NCBI GenBank assembly: GCA_964019055.1
Contig: OZ025214.1
Span: 5,407,858 to 5,471,857 of the forward strand
Source of the DNA: Anthopleura xanthogrammica
Taxonomy: Eukaryota > Cnidaria > Anthozoa > Actiniaria > Actiniidae
Reading direction: 5' to 3'
DNA length: 64,000 nt
The notes under the pieces are model-generated. The model made no database searches. It saw only the letters and a list, made by a program, of their open reading frames with translations, and was not told where the DNA came from. This document shows positions 22,456 through 34,700 of the stretch, piece by piece; the stretch's first letter is position 1; every line of letters begins with the position of its first letter. Made by a program: the position numbers and the translations under genes.

Positions 22456-22664
22456 GGGCTTTCACTTATTAGTGTATGTGGGGGGGGGGGGGGGGGAGCT
22501 ATATAGGAGATGTTACTAATTGTATGCAGCTTTATAGGGAGTTAGTAATAAACTAGACGAAATATAGCGCTATGAAATTTTTGCCAACCGGGAAGGGGTT
22601 TTGCCGACCTCCCCCCCCCCCCCCCCCCCCCATACACTAATAAAACTAATAAATGAAAGCCCCC
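22456..22664. mobile_element. Short element bounded by inverted G/C tracts
   Basis: The left end, GGGCTTTCACTTATT...TGTATGT plus about 17 G, mirrors the right end (about 20 C, then CATACACTAATAA...AATGAAAGCCCC). The arms are imperfect: the right arm has about 10 extra bases. Flanks CTAAGC and CTAAAC could be a decayed target duplication. MITE-like; superfamily unknown. Confidence 0.55.
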
Positions 22665-23130
22665 TAAACAGTACATTTGAATACATGAGGCCATCGTAAC
22701 ACTCATGCCACCGGCTGCGATGAAGATAATTACTCTACAGTAATGGTGCATTTGAACGGAGTTTGGAAGAACGAAGGCGTCAGAACAGCTTGAAGCACTT
22801 TAATTGAATAAGAAAAACTGTCTAAAGTTGAATTAGCCATTAATAGTTATTTCGGATTTTTTCAGAGATAGGAGACAAGATTATGTTTCGAATTCTTATC
22901 AAAACTGTTAGAATTTTTTCGATCTTAATTGCTGTTCCGGAATTCAACTCCGTTAGCACGAATCCTATTTTTATTTGGAAGATAAAGAATAATTTTTTTT
23001 AAGGAAAAGAAGGAGAAAGTAATTAGCTAGTAAGAAGGACGTGATGAGGCATCATTAACACAACACGAAAGGTTTTTAATTTGGGTGTTTTTGGATGGAT
23101 GTGTGGGACTTTATTAATGATAAGCAGGGG

Positions 23131-23206
23131 CGGCGCAGACGGGGGCCTAGGGGGGCTGGAGCCCACCCAGCTTTTCAAAAAGTTGTAAGCCCCCCCCCCC
23201 CCCCAC
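23131..23206. mobile_element. GC-rich transposon-end-like sequence
   Basis: Starts CAGGGGCGGCGCAGAC with G tracts and ends with about 16 C. CAGGGGCGG-type ends are common in hAT-like MITEs (established pattern), but the opposite end was not located, so the call is tentative. Confidence 0.35.
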
Positions 23207-23343
23207 TTAAGGTTATCTTGTTTCACGAAATAAATTGGTAAATGAATAAACGGTGCCATATTTGTCTGGTTGTAAAAATCAGCCTTCGAGTTGGTGTCAA
23301 AAGAGAATGATAGAAAGAAAGAGAGAAACAAACAAACAAAGCA

Positions 23344-23562
23344 AGAAGAAAGAAGAAAGAAGAAAGAAGAAAGAAGAAAGAAGAAAGAAGAAAGAAGAAA
23401 GAAGAAAGAAGAAAGAAGAAAGAAGAAAGAAGAAAGAAGAAAGAAGAAAGAAGAAAGAAGAAAGAAGAAAGAAGAAAGAAGAAAGAAGAAAGAAGAAAGA
23501 AGAAAGAAGAAAGAAGAAAGAAGAAAGAAGAAAGAAGAAAGAAGAAAGAAGAAAGAAGAAAG
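23344..23562. repeat. (GAAGAAA)n heptanucleotide microsatellite
   Basis: About 31 near-perfect copies of a 7-base purine unit, followed to about 23780 by degenerate GGAA/GAAA-rich DNA. Because 7 is not a multiple of 3, the translated repeat (KKEERRK) cycles every 7 codons in each frame. Confidence 0.97.
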
Positions 23563-23789
23563 GAGGGAGGAAGAAATTAAAGGAGAGAAAGAAAAAAAGA
23601 AAGGATGTAAAAAAGAAGGAACGAGTGAGCGAGCGAGCGAAAGAAAGTAGGAAGGAAGGAAGAAGGAAAAAAGGAATGAAGGAAAGAAGGAATGATGGAA
23701 TGAAGGAATGAAGGTAAGAAGGAAAAAGGGAAAGAAGGAAAGAAGGAAAAAGGGAAAGAAGGAAAGAAAGAGAAAGATACTAACAGCAA

Positions 23790-26460
23790 ACGTGTCTTTG
23801 CTTTCAGTCACGTAATGTCTATATATATTTATCTATCTCGAATTCTAATCAATAATACCAAGCGGCTATTTCCCACTTATCACTAGACAAAGAATTAACC
23901 AAGAGACAATTTAACGAGCGTCAACAAAGAGCCATCTGCCGTAGACCACTCTATTAGCGCCGCTTCTACGAGGATTGTTTAGAGATATCAATGCTAATTA
24001 TTTTAATCAAAATTTGAACAGTTTAAATTTGAACACCCTGTGACTTGGTTGTAGTTAGTACTGCTGCCCACTACAACAAAAGAGCAACTGCACCTGAGAA
24101 TCTATTTCAACTCTTCGGTGAGGAGAATTGTTCGATTATCAGTCGTGTGTTTCTACCAAGTGACAAAAGGTAACGATACTTGCGATATTAAACTTTTAGG
24201 GCAGTAATATTGACAGAGCAGCTAGTCAGCTTTTTAGCGCGAATGAGATGGGTGAAGAAGGTAATATTGCTTATCTCAGTTTCTAGTGCTTAGAATCAAA
24301 AGTAGCTGTTCAGTTGTGAGGCCTAAGTACTTTTGAAATTAATATTCTTAGATCCAAAAAAAAAAAACAGCTTGATCATGACAATATCTTTCAGGACAGA
24401 TTGCTTAAGGAGTATAACGACTTCTATTTCACCATACTAATTTACGCCCACGGTGTTTTAGTAGTTTTTTTCCTAATAATGCCCTTCCCTGTGTTCGCTA
24501 AAAGTTCATAGTTATCTTTAATTTAAAATACTAAGTCAGTCTCTCTCTCTCCATGAAGACATAAAAGGTCTCCTCCTCTCTCCCTTCCTTCCCTCAGTGT
24601 ATATATGACTGTATTCAGTATTACTCGTTTAGCTGTAGTCATCACACGACGCTACTTCTAGTTATAATCTATTTTACTTTTGGCGCGAAAAACTGGACGG
24701 ACGTGAATTTTGATTCCCGCCAAAACCCGTGAAATGCAGTCGAAACCCAGGAGTATGTATGTCTCGAGACTAGATCGATCTAACAACGGCTAAAATATTG
24801 GGTTAATAGGAATCGAAATCAACAAAATTAAGGTAGCTCACCGACGGAGTTCACCGTACAAAGTACGACTTTTGAGAATAAGCTTGAGAATAATTGCTGC
24901 GAAGCCGTATGGCGAGCAGCAACACTAATCATGACACAACAGGTACTACATGTTGGGATCCCTGTGGAAGTTATGCCAAGAAAAATCTCGATTTGAGCAT
25001 CTCGAGTCTGTCGTGCCGGATTTTTCGGAGGATGCTCGGAACATGTTCGGGCATCGGAGAGTACATTGGAGATCGATTATCAGTCTTACCGGATTGTCGG
25101 AGGATGCTCGGAACATGCTCGGCTGCAATAATGAGTCTATTTTTCCCGTTGTTTAACATTACTATTTGGTAGTACAACCTGCTGTATTTTCCATGACTTT
25201 GGTACGAGCATCCTGAAGTACAACTCAACAGAATACAATTAACATACAATCCTCCACATCCCACTCTACTGGATTCGCAGCACTTCACTTGCAATATGCA
25301 ACGACTAGTCTAGCTAAATGTTCAGTTTAGATTCTAGATTCATCTGTAAGGTTTAGTGTACTGCGCCTGCGATACTACTAATGGTAAAGACCGCTTAAGG
25401 CTTGGTAAACAAAACGATACCCATCAGCACTTGTGTGCTTTGCTTTTTCCTTCAGTATGACGTAATGATGACAGTTGAACTATGGGAATTTTTCATCAGA
25501 GTGATTATCAGTCAAAGCTAAAAGGAAGGTCAACCCAAAACCTTTCAGCTCAACCGACACATTCTTATAATCATCGTTTTGTTAATGGACGTCCAATTAT
25601 CTCTTGTTTTTCTTGTTATCTCAGCGTCGAGTGGTTTTCATCTCATAAAACAGAACGTGGATGCATGTTAACACCATTGATCACTTTTGAAAACACACGC
25701 CGGCATAAACACTACTGACTTCGATCCTAAAACTCTTTCGGTAACAATGATTTTCTTCAACTATTTCTTTCAAGACCTTAGCCACATGAAGTCTAACGGT
25801 TATCGACGGATCTAGAGAGTATCACTTCATCTCCAAGTGGAGTTTGGTTTCAATATTCTTCAGACATCACGAGAGTGAGCTTAAAAAAAGGTTGAGGCAG
25901 GAAAAGAATCCATTTCTCACTCAGTGACAGCTTCAACAGCGAGGCATACTTTCTGCAGACCTTCAAAATAAGGTAGGAGAGTCTAGAGCTTTAGCGTGAG
26001 TCACATATAGAATCATTACTCTGTGTGGGTTATTTTTAGGTTTGTAAACATGCACTCTGAAATTTCTGATATTCTGGTTACTAAAGTTCCACAAACCATT
26101 AGCCATTTATGACTTTCTAACCCTGTTCTAATATCTTGCTTTTAATATTCAATAATATTTGTAATAACTTTGAAAACATTTTTTTGACTATGAATGGTTT
26201 TAGTTGCTGCTGTTCGATATAACTCAAGGAAAGTATTAGCTTGATTTCAGGGTTTTATCTTTGAGTTCAGCACCTTAGACAGGTCAAAATATTTTAAACT
26301 TGCAAACACTGAAGCGGAGAATTCCAAAATAACTACGAGATAAAGCTCGAAAATGAAAAACTCCTCGAAAAAGTGAAATTGTTTCAGCCACATGCTTTTT
26401 TGAAAGCTATTTCTATTATTTGCTTAAAAGCAATTTCTATTTCAACTTAGTAATAGAGAG
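23790..26460. other. Gene-free stretch
   Basis: No convincing gene. Two direct copies of TCGGAGGATGCTCGGAACATG lie at about 25024 and 25095 (short duplication). A CT-rich patch lies near 24540-24600. Confidence 0.45.
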
Positions 26461-26552
26461 TATATAACGAGTACAATGTAGCTAGTCTATCGATCCCTGT
26501 CGCGCGAGTAACATGACGAGAGTAGCTCAGATTCTCAGCGGTTTATTCCTAC

Positions 26553-27890
26553 GTGAGTTTATTTTGCAACCAACTTCAGTGGAATGGAGTAACTAGGTTT
26601 CGATGAACTTGAGATTTGGTCTCTTTTCTATGAAGGGGAAAATTTAACAAATACAAGAAAATTATTCCACGGCTTCGAGGCGTTTCCAAAGAGTACTACG
26701 TTTCGAACTAGAGTATTTTTGATCCTTCTAGTATCAAAAAGGTTCAGTTTCGGTAGAAAAAATAGATATACATTTTACGTAATGTTGTTAGGAGAAAGAG
26801 AATTAAAAACAGCATAAAAGAAATTCATGTACAGAAATGACCCAAAAATTATTATTTACACAAACATGCCACTAATATAGGATTATCCCTGGAGCACAAA
26901 CGCGCTGGGCGGTAAGTTAAGGTTTATCTAAGTGCACTAGTCAGATACATAAGGAACTTTATCTGTCAAAACTTACTGTAAAGCTGAAAGAAAATTCTTA
27001 TTAAACACTACAACTGATTCGTCTAGGAATTTAAATCTTAAAAGCTTAACTTCAAACCCTTGATTTTTTAAAGTTCTGTCAAAGCGAGGGATTGAGATTT
27101 GCGAACAGAGGTTTCGATAGTCTCTCAGTGATTCTTTGGCTCCCGCAGTTTCTTAGAGAGAGACTTGAAAGGAATGTACAGAATACTGTAACGATTTCTC
27201 TAGAAGGAATCGTAGCATGAGGTGAGTTAACGTCGAGGTAGATTCGTTTTCGAAGAAAATGATATCAGAATCCCCTAGAGTTTGTTTGCAGAATGCATCG
27301 AATTCTTTTACAGATTATATCGTATGAAAAATTGTTTTGAATCTAGAACTTGTTTTTTTCTTTATTCATTTATTATTTAAATGTTCAGGAGTCGTCATGA
27401 ATGCTAGCCGAGATTCATTTTGTTCACAGCAAGTCTCTCCATGAAATATGTTGTTTAAAAGTATACCGAGGTCAAGCTAGTCAGGCATTAATCAACGTAG
27501 AACGCCCAGGAGCAAGTTGCTTTATTGAGCTGTCGTTTTCGCAATTAACTTAATGAAATTACGCCTCAACACTGACGACTCGATAAAATAGTATGAATAT
27601 TAGACGCATGTGTTGAAGAAGCAAGATAACTGCTTGGTTTTGTTTATTGACATTTGTATCAAACTGTACCCTACCGATGTTAGACGGCGTCTTGTAGGGT
27701 CAACCGTTTTCCACTTCAGAAATACCGACAGCACGCGGACTAGTGATCAAACAGAAGTTTACATTCTGTAAAACAAATTTTCTAAGAGCGCCTTTTTTAT
27801 TGTTTCTTTACGCGAACCTCCACAACTTCGAGAACAATGGACTTCTGCTTCCGTCAATCAGAGTTCCATGTGTGGATCGCAGGAAAACAA
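26553..27890. other. Gene-free stretch
   Basis: No recognisable gene or repeat. Confidence 0.4.
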
Positions 27891-28054
27891 AACTGCAATA
27901 GACCTTTCCCGACTGATTCGCTTGGATGAAAACGAAACAATGGTTTGAAATCGAGGTTGGCCTCGACAAATAAAAGAATCAAGCTCAGTCTCGACTTGAA
28001 ACCATTGTTTCGTGATCATCCAAGTGAATTCAGGAAAGGTCTATTCAGTGCAAT
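27891..28054. mobile_element. MITE with TIR GACCTTTCC (copy 1)
   Basis: Long inverted repeat: the left arm has GACCTTTCCCGA (27901), CGCTTGGATGA and GAAACAATGGTTT; the right arm carries their reverse complements and ends GGAAAGGTC at 28041. TA flanks both inner ends, and TGCA-containing flanks extend the symmetry. A second copy is at 52466-52615. No coding capacity; probably mobilised by a DDE transposase (inference). Confidence 0.7.
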
Positions 28055-30837
28055 TATTTTATTTTGTCATAGGCTCATCTGAGTCTGTATGGTGTCAGCG
28101 GTGGGACTCAACTGAGACTGCGCAAAAAAATTATCCTTTTGAAGTTTTAAGAGAAAAGTTAACGGTATATCTTCTACGCATGCGTCCACGATTTTAAATA
28201 TTTGGTATTTGCTTGGTTGTAAAGCTTGCTTTAGAGGTTTTTTGTTTGTTTTTATTGTCAGTGTGTGTTTTTCTGCACGTTTTCTCTCGTACATGCCGCG
28301 GCTTAGCAAGAATTGTCACGCTATTCATAGAACACGGTTTCTAACTATACTTGCCCAACATCGACCATGTCTCAAGCCTAAATATATATCAAATTAGAAC
28401 ATTCCTTAAGGGTAAGCATGGGTTTTGAGTGGACATTAATGGCTAACACAAATGGAGGAAAGAATCATTATTAAATTCTACTTTGAAATTATCGTGAGTT
28501 CGCTTAAAAAATGACAAAATAACCGAGCAAAATAAACAAGATTATCAGGTAAATTAAAGCGAAAGAGATAAGTATTTTTTTCGTAAAATATACAAAGGTA
28601 AAAAACGATCATTGATGTGCGTAAGTTCTTGATGGATCCTTGTCTAAAAAAAGTGATATAGACTTATCTGTAATTGTTTCAAATGGGTTTCTAATTCTTT
28701 TTGTACTTTAATAAAAAGAATAACAAAGGCGTTGAGAAAAATCTGATCAATTTGGAATAGTGGACGTCAGTGGTTGATTGTCACAGAGGAAGGCAACTCC
28801 ATATCTGTCATGTACAAACACTAAGTGCAAGGGAAACATTCAACCGAAAGTAAACAAACTCAAAAGATAAAATCACATATTTTTCCTTGCTCTTTTATCT
28901 TTTTTTTTAAGACCACCACGGGAAGATGAGCTATAAATAACCCTCTGAAATCAAAGGAATACTTATAATTATCCACTCTGGAAAAACATTCTAAGGAAGT
29001 ATAATTCAGTATGAGAAGAAATGCAACTTTTTTCCATCTAAAAAAATATTAATTTTGTGCTTGTAAACACAGGTTAAAAATTTAAGAGCATCTCTGGTTA
29101 CAATATAAGTGCTTATACTAGTGTCAAATCAAAAATTAACGTCCAGTTTAGGGAGTATCATCAAAAAGTACTTGGAATTTCACTTCTACTTGAGGAATTA
29201 TAGATTCTGGGGTCGAAAAAGGAAGATATAATGGACAAAAAAATATGAATTTTTTCTAAAATTAGCACAGGTCATTAAGGAAGACAAGATGACACTTGCT
29301 ATCAAAGGATTCATTAGCATTAACAACAGGTATAAAAACATGTATTTTTATGTAGATCTGAGTTAATCTTTGGCGTTTAGTTTGCACAATAAGATAGTAC
29401 AATATCCATATGTTCAATAAAGATATCGTCACATAGTTGGAGAGAGAGCACAACAACAGAACATCATTTGTTCCTCGTTAGCAGCTGTGTGGGACGTATA
29501 TATATATATATAATACAGCATACTTCGAAGGTACCATTCACATCATTCAAGAATTCTGATTTCAACTCCAACGAATAACCGAGTCAAGCCCTACTTCATG
29601 TAAGTCCGGCACTTAATGAAGGTAAAAATTTGTTATTCAATCCAGGATATACACAATTATATTACTAAAGGCGTAGTTATTTCAGGAGTATTGTTGTTCA
29701 AGCTACAAGTTCCTTGCGAGTTTTTAGCTAAAAATCGTAATTTTTCTTTAACTTTTTTTGGGCGCGGAAGTAAAATTTTTTCAGCAAAGATTTCTTCTGA
29801 CATACAAAAAAAAACCCTGTAAACCTAATTTTGAACCTAAAGGTCGCACCATCATGCATCAGTAATTCCATAAAAGCCCAACCATTTCAACAAAACGAAA
29901 CCTAATTTACAGGATGGTTCTTCAAAAAATTAAATCCACTGAAATTAATTTTTAATTCCATATATCTTGAAGCTAATGTCAAGTAAAGCAATCACACAAG
30001 ATGCCTTGAATAAACAACTAAATGGGTTGGAAATATACTGTTCTTTTCGCAGGATTTTAGATTAAATAATAATCCCAGATCTTATTGAAATTTTCAATTA
30101 TATTGTGCTCTGTATCTTAATTCGTTTCTTGTCAACGCTCAGTTGTGCTATCGAAAAGAAAAATATATAAAAAAGTCATATGAAATATATTATAATCATA
30201 TCGATTTCACGTGAACGAACCTTGAACAATTATATCCCGGAAAGATATGACAGCTTTTTGCTCAGTTTACAACGCGTAATTTCCGCTCACGATTTTCTGA
30301 TTTTTTAGTGATTAAAATTGTTTTTCACAAAAGCTGACTTAATTTTGGTTGAATTTACAGAATTTAGGAAAATAGATCAAAAGTCTTGTAGAGTAATTTG
30401 TTTTATTGCTATTGGATATGAATATGATTGTAGTATAGTCGATTTTAGCCGTTCCTGCACAAAGATAGGGATTTTGACGTGTTTGTTTTTTGTCAATTGT
30501 GAATCGTGTTAGCACTTGTTCAAATTGGTATAATTGTCTTTTGTTCTTAAATATCTGTCAAGGATAATAGAATATTGTCAAGGAACTTTTTTTTTGTGTA
30601 AGAAAAATGCGAACATGATCTCCGAAGTTCGACGTTGTGTCATGATAAGTATACGATATCAGGATGTGTAGGGTTGTGGAGTGTAGGTGAAGAAAATGCT
30701 CAGCGATGGGTTGATGAATGAATAAATAGGAGCGAAAAATGAAGGCTTTGTTTGTAAAGGCGTGGAAAGGAAATGTAAACTTGAAAGAATTCATAAAAGA
30801 AAAGATGGAAGGGTCGCTTGATAAGTGAATAAATGAA
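28055..30837. other. Gene-free AT-rich stretch
   Basis: No gene supported. Short ORFs are AT-rich and motif-less. A (TA)n run lies near 29495-29511. Confidence 0.45.
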
Positions 30838-31392
30838 TGAACAAATGACTGATTATTGGGTGAAAGAATGGATGGACAAAGGAATAAAAGGATGGATGGA
30901 TGGATGGGATGGGTGGACGGACGGAACGGACGGACAGGAATGGGTGGGTGGGTGAATTGAAGAATGGATGGTTAAAGAGATGGATGAATGGATGAACGAA
31001 TGAATGGGTGCGTGAGTGGGTGGGCGGGTGGATGAATGAAAGAATGGATGGATGAATGAAAGAATGGATGAATGAAAGAATGGATGAATGAAAGAATTGA
31101 TGGATAAAGGGGTAGGCGGGTGAATAAATTGATGAAAGAATGGATGGATAATTGGATGGATGAATGGATGAACGAATGAATGGGTGCGTGGGTGGGTGGG
31201 CGGGTGGATGAATGAAAGAATGGATGAATGAAAGAATGGATGAATGAAAGAATGGATGAATGAAAGAATGGATGAATGAAAGAATTGATGGATAAAGGGG
31301 TAGGCGGGTGAATAAATTGATGAAAGAATGGATGGATAATTGGATGGATGAGTGGCATAGATAGATGGATGGATGGATTGATGACAGAAAGA
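30838..31392. repeat. GGAT/GAAT-rich minisatellite with higher-order repeats
   Basis: Tetranucleotide-derived repeat (GGATGAATGAAAGAAT units). A larger block containing GGGTAGGCGGGTGAATAAAT is duplicated about 190 bases apart (near 31110 and 31297). Long minus-strand open frames (HSFIHPF) are artefacts. Confidence 0.95.
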
Positions 31393-31779
31393 TGAATGAC
31401 ATCCAAAATGTCTGACATTTTTCGCATATATTTCCAAAATAAACACGAATGCCCATGCTACCGAGTGTTTTCACCTCCTGAAAATAGCCTAATACCCTAT
31501 ACTATCAACCTTGACATCTATCTAGTGTCCTGATAACCAATGCTCTTTAATCCTACTAGAGCACGTGGTATTGATAGCATTCTCGACGTGAACTATTTTA
31601 GTAATCCCTACTTGCTTCCTTATGGTTTGAGATGATGAATTTGATTTCCGTCTGACACTGTCAAAGTAATTCCCAGAAGAATATTGATGTATCTTATAAC
31701 GAGCGATTTATTGTGACTTGATTGCAAAATGTGGTCTCCTGCTTTGGTCTTTGGTCTTACTGGGGTGCTACTATCACTT

Positions 31780-32360
31780 CATTAGGGTCAATAAGATTGA
31801 CACTTATTATGGTGTCAGAGGTGGGCCTTATTAGAGGTTGGTCAGTAACAAGAGGTCGATGGTCACTTATCAGTGATGGACCCTAGGTAAAGTTGGTCGG
31901 TTAGTCGATGGTCGCTTATCAGTGATGGACCCTAGGTAAAGTTGGTCGGTTAGTCGATGGTCACTTATCAGTGATGGACCCTAGGTAAAGTTGGTCGGTT
32001 AGTCGATGGTCGCTTATCAGTGATGGACCCTAGGTAAAGTTGGTCGGTCAGTCGATGGTCGCTTATCAGTGATGGACCCTAGGTAAAGTTGGTCGGTTAG
32101 TCGATGGTCGCTTATCAGTAATGGACCCTATGTAAAGTTGGTCGGTAATAAGAGGTCGATCACACTGATGGAGTCTATGGAAAGTTAGTCTTTAACTCGC
32201 TTATCAGTGATGGACCTTATGTAAAGTTGGTCGGTAACAAGAGGTTGATGGGCGCTTATCAGTGATGGACCCTATATCCTTGGTTACTTGTTAGACATGG
32301 ACCCTTTATCAAGTGGTCGCTTACTAGAGGTCTTTAGTTACTTGGTCGCTTACTAGAGGT
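31780..32360. repeat. 49-bp tandem array
   Basis: Units starting GATGGTCGCTTATCAGTGAT begin at 31858, 31907, 31956, 32005, 32054 and 32103. They are nearly identical and flanked by degenerate units on both sides. Confidence 0.95.
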
Positions 32361-32566
32361 AGACCCTGTTATAGTTAGCCGTATGTAACAAGCCTTCTAA
32401 GAATCAGAACTTTCATACACCGTTTTTCAAAACTGGGAAAATCTAAGGGGAGAACTTTTGAATACAACACGACTAATAGCACATAAATGTTGACAGAAAA
32501 AAAGGATTTCTTTAAGGAAACACAGATTATCCCTTTAACGGCTTTCCGGTGTAAGATTTTTCTCAT

Positions 32567-32823
32567 TATCAATGCGCAACTGGAAGAATTCTCCGCCACA
32601 GCTCTATTATAACAGTACAAAAATCTTTCTTTTTCCCAGTGATGCGCGATATTGGAGTATATCTCCATCTATCATGTTTAGTAGTGCAGTCTATATCTAG
32701 TATTACAGTCATTATCCATGCGCAACTGGAAGAATTCAGTACAAAAATCTTTCTTTTTCCCATGGATGCGCGATATTGGAGTAATATCTCCATCTATCAT
32801 GTTTAGTAGTATAGTCTAAATCT
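32567..32823. repeat. Tandem duplication of about 143 bp
   Basis: Two copies share TGCGCAACTGGAAGAATTC, CAAAAATCTTTCTTTTTCCC and CCATCTATCATGTTTAGTAG. The second lacks about 25 internal bases. Non-coding. Confidence 0.85.
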
Positions 32824-32829
32824 ATGGAT

Positions 32830-33974
32830 ATCGGCCCATTGATGAATACTCGCACGATAGCGGGAAATTTTCATTTATACACCTTCAAAATCACTAAATA
32901 ATGAATTGTATTTCAAGAATCTTAGATAATGAAGAGGACAGGATTTGTCCATGTTTGATTATTTAGGATTATTGTCTATAATTGAGCAATTTTATTGGTT
33001 AAATAGAAAAGTAATAGGTGATAAATGGGCTGACAAAAGGGTTTTACTTTGATGGATATAACAGTACTTTAAGTGATTACAAATGTAAATATACTTTGAT
33101 TATAGTTAATGATAAAAAGCCTGTCAAAGCCGTTCTAAAGGACCCTTTAACCACATACCTTAATCACACTGTTAAAGGTAAGCTTACATTCTCTTAAGAT
33201 ATTTTTTTAAGCTCACGAAATATTCCATTTTTAAATTAGGAATCCGGTCTAGTTGGCAAAACTGACCGCTATGACTTTGAGGTACGCTTAAGGCTAATCC
33301 AATAAGAAATCCACTTGAAGCGGTGAAAACCTATAGTAATGAAAGTACTTGTATTTGCGGATGCAGAGTAGTATAGTACGTCCCCAAAACACCCACTTTT
33401 GAGAGTCTCTACTCTACAAACGCCTATAAAACATGGCAGAAACGCATCGTTCTCTATTTAAGGATTTCATATTTCAGCTGCGTCTACGCTTATTGAACTT
33501 CCTGGAAATAGTAGCCTTGATGTAATTGTGATTTAAAAGAGGGATTTTACAGGAATCAAATCGTAAGTAGAGCGAAAATTATTTAGTTCGTCTTTTGGTT
33601 TGTAAATGTCGATTTTTATATAAGTGTTGAAATGTTTTGATCTAAGAATGAGTGTCCATAATTGGGAGGTACAATAACAGTCTCTGCATGGAATGGTGAA
33701 GTTGGTGGCGTAAACAAAGAAAAATTTCGACCAGTTTATTTTGCTTTAATTCTTTTTTTACTAAACCTCCCTGAATTCCGCGTAAGAAGATTGTCCTCAT
33801 TACAGTTTATCACTAAAATAATGAGACATTAATTAGTCAATAATTCCAAAATATTGCATTATAATGACACGAAGAATGTCTTGTAAGACTATTAACATCT
33901 ATACTCGCCTTGCATAAGCTTATCTTAGTCATTCATTGAAAAAAAAACGTCTGAAACTATACTTAAGGGAAACC
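32830..33974. other. Gene-free stretch
   Basis: Nothing recognised. Confidence 0.4.
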
Positions 33975-34700
33975 TTTCAAATTTTATCGAACCCTGAAAC
34001 AACCTCTGGGCTGATCTAAGTCAAGGCACGGCTAACTCACAGATTATACCCTGAAACAACCTCTGGGCTGATCTAAGTCAGGGCACGGCTAACTCACAGA
34101 TTATACCCTGAAACAACCTCTGGGCTGATCTAAGTCAGGGCACGGCTAACTCACAGATTATACCCTGAAACAACCTCTGGGCTGATCTAAGTCATTGCAC
34201 GGCTAACTCACAGATTGAATCTTGAAACAACCTCTAGGCCGATCTAAGTCAGGACACGGCTAACTCTCAGATTGAACCTTGAAACCACCTCTAGGCTGAT
34301 CTAAGTCAGGACACGGCTAACTCACAGATTGAACCTTGAAACAACCTCTAGGCTGATCTAAGTCAGGACACGGCTAACTCACAGATTGAACCTTGAAACA
34401 ACCTCTAGGCCGATCTAAGTCAGGACACGGCTAACTCACAGATTGAACCTTGAAACAACCTCTAGGCCGATCTAAGTCAGGACACGGCTAACTCACAGAT
34501 TGAACCTTGAAACCACCTCTAGGCTGATCTAAGTCAGGACACGGCTAACTCACAGATTGAACCTTGAAACAACCTCTAGGCCGATCTAAGTCAGGACACG
34601 GCTAACTCGCCGATCCAATTGGAATTTAGCAGTTAGATTTTCTGAGGGAATAAAACCGGACTGAAACTCGGAGGAAAATTCTCGAATCAAAGAAAACGTC
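33975..34700 (-). mobile_element. SINE copy with an 11-unit 57-bp minisatellite
   Basis: The tail (TTTCAAATTTTATCGAACC) is at the left, and the body (GGAATTTAGCAGTTAGATTT, AAACCGGA, CGAATCAAAG) at the right. Between them, 33991-34617 holds 11 tandem 57-base units (AACCTCT occurs 11 times). Units 1-4 share CTCTGGGCTG and end GATTATACC. Units 5-11 share CTCTAGGC(C/T)G and GGACACGG and end GATTGAACC. This indicates two homogenised blocks. The tRNA-like head is missing or not recognised. Confidence 0.8.

Noticed and set aside
30791..31474. 227-codon minus-strand frame rich in Ile, His, Pro and Ser
   Set aside because: Translation of the GGAT/GAAT minisatellite.
31780..32360. 49-bp and 57-bp arrays considered as CRISPR-like arrays
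   Set aside because: Units are contiguous without unique spacers, and the genome is eukaryotic; these are minisatellites.
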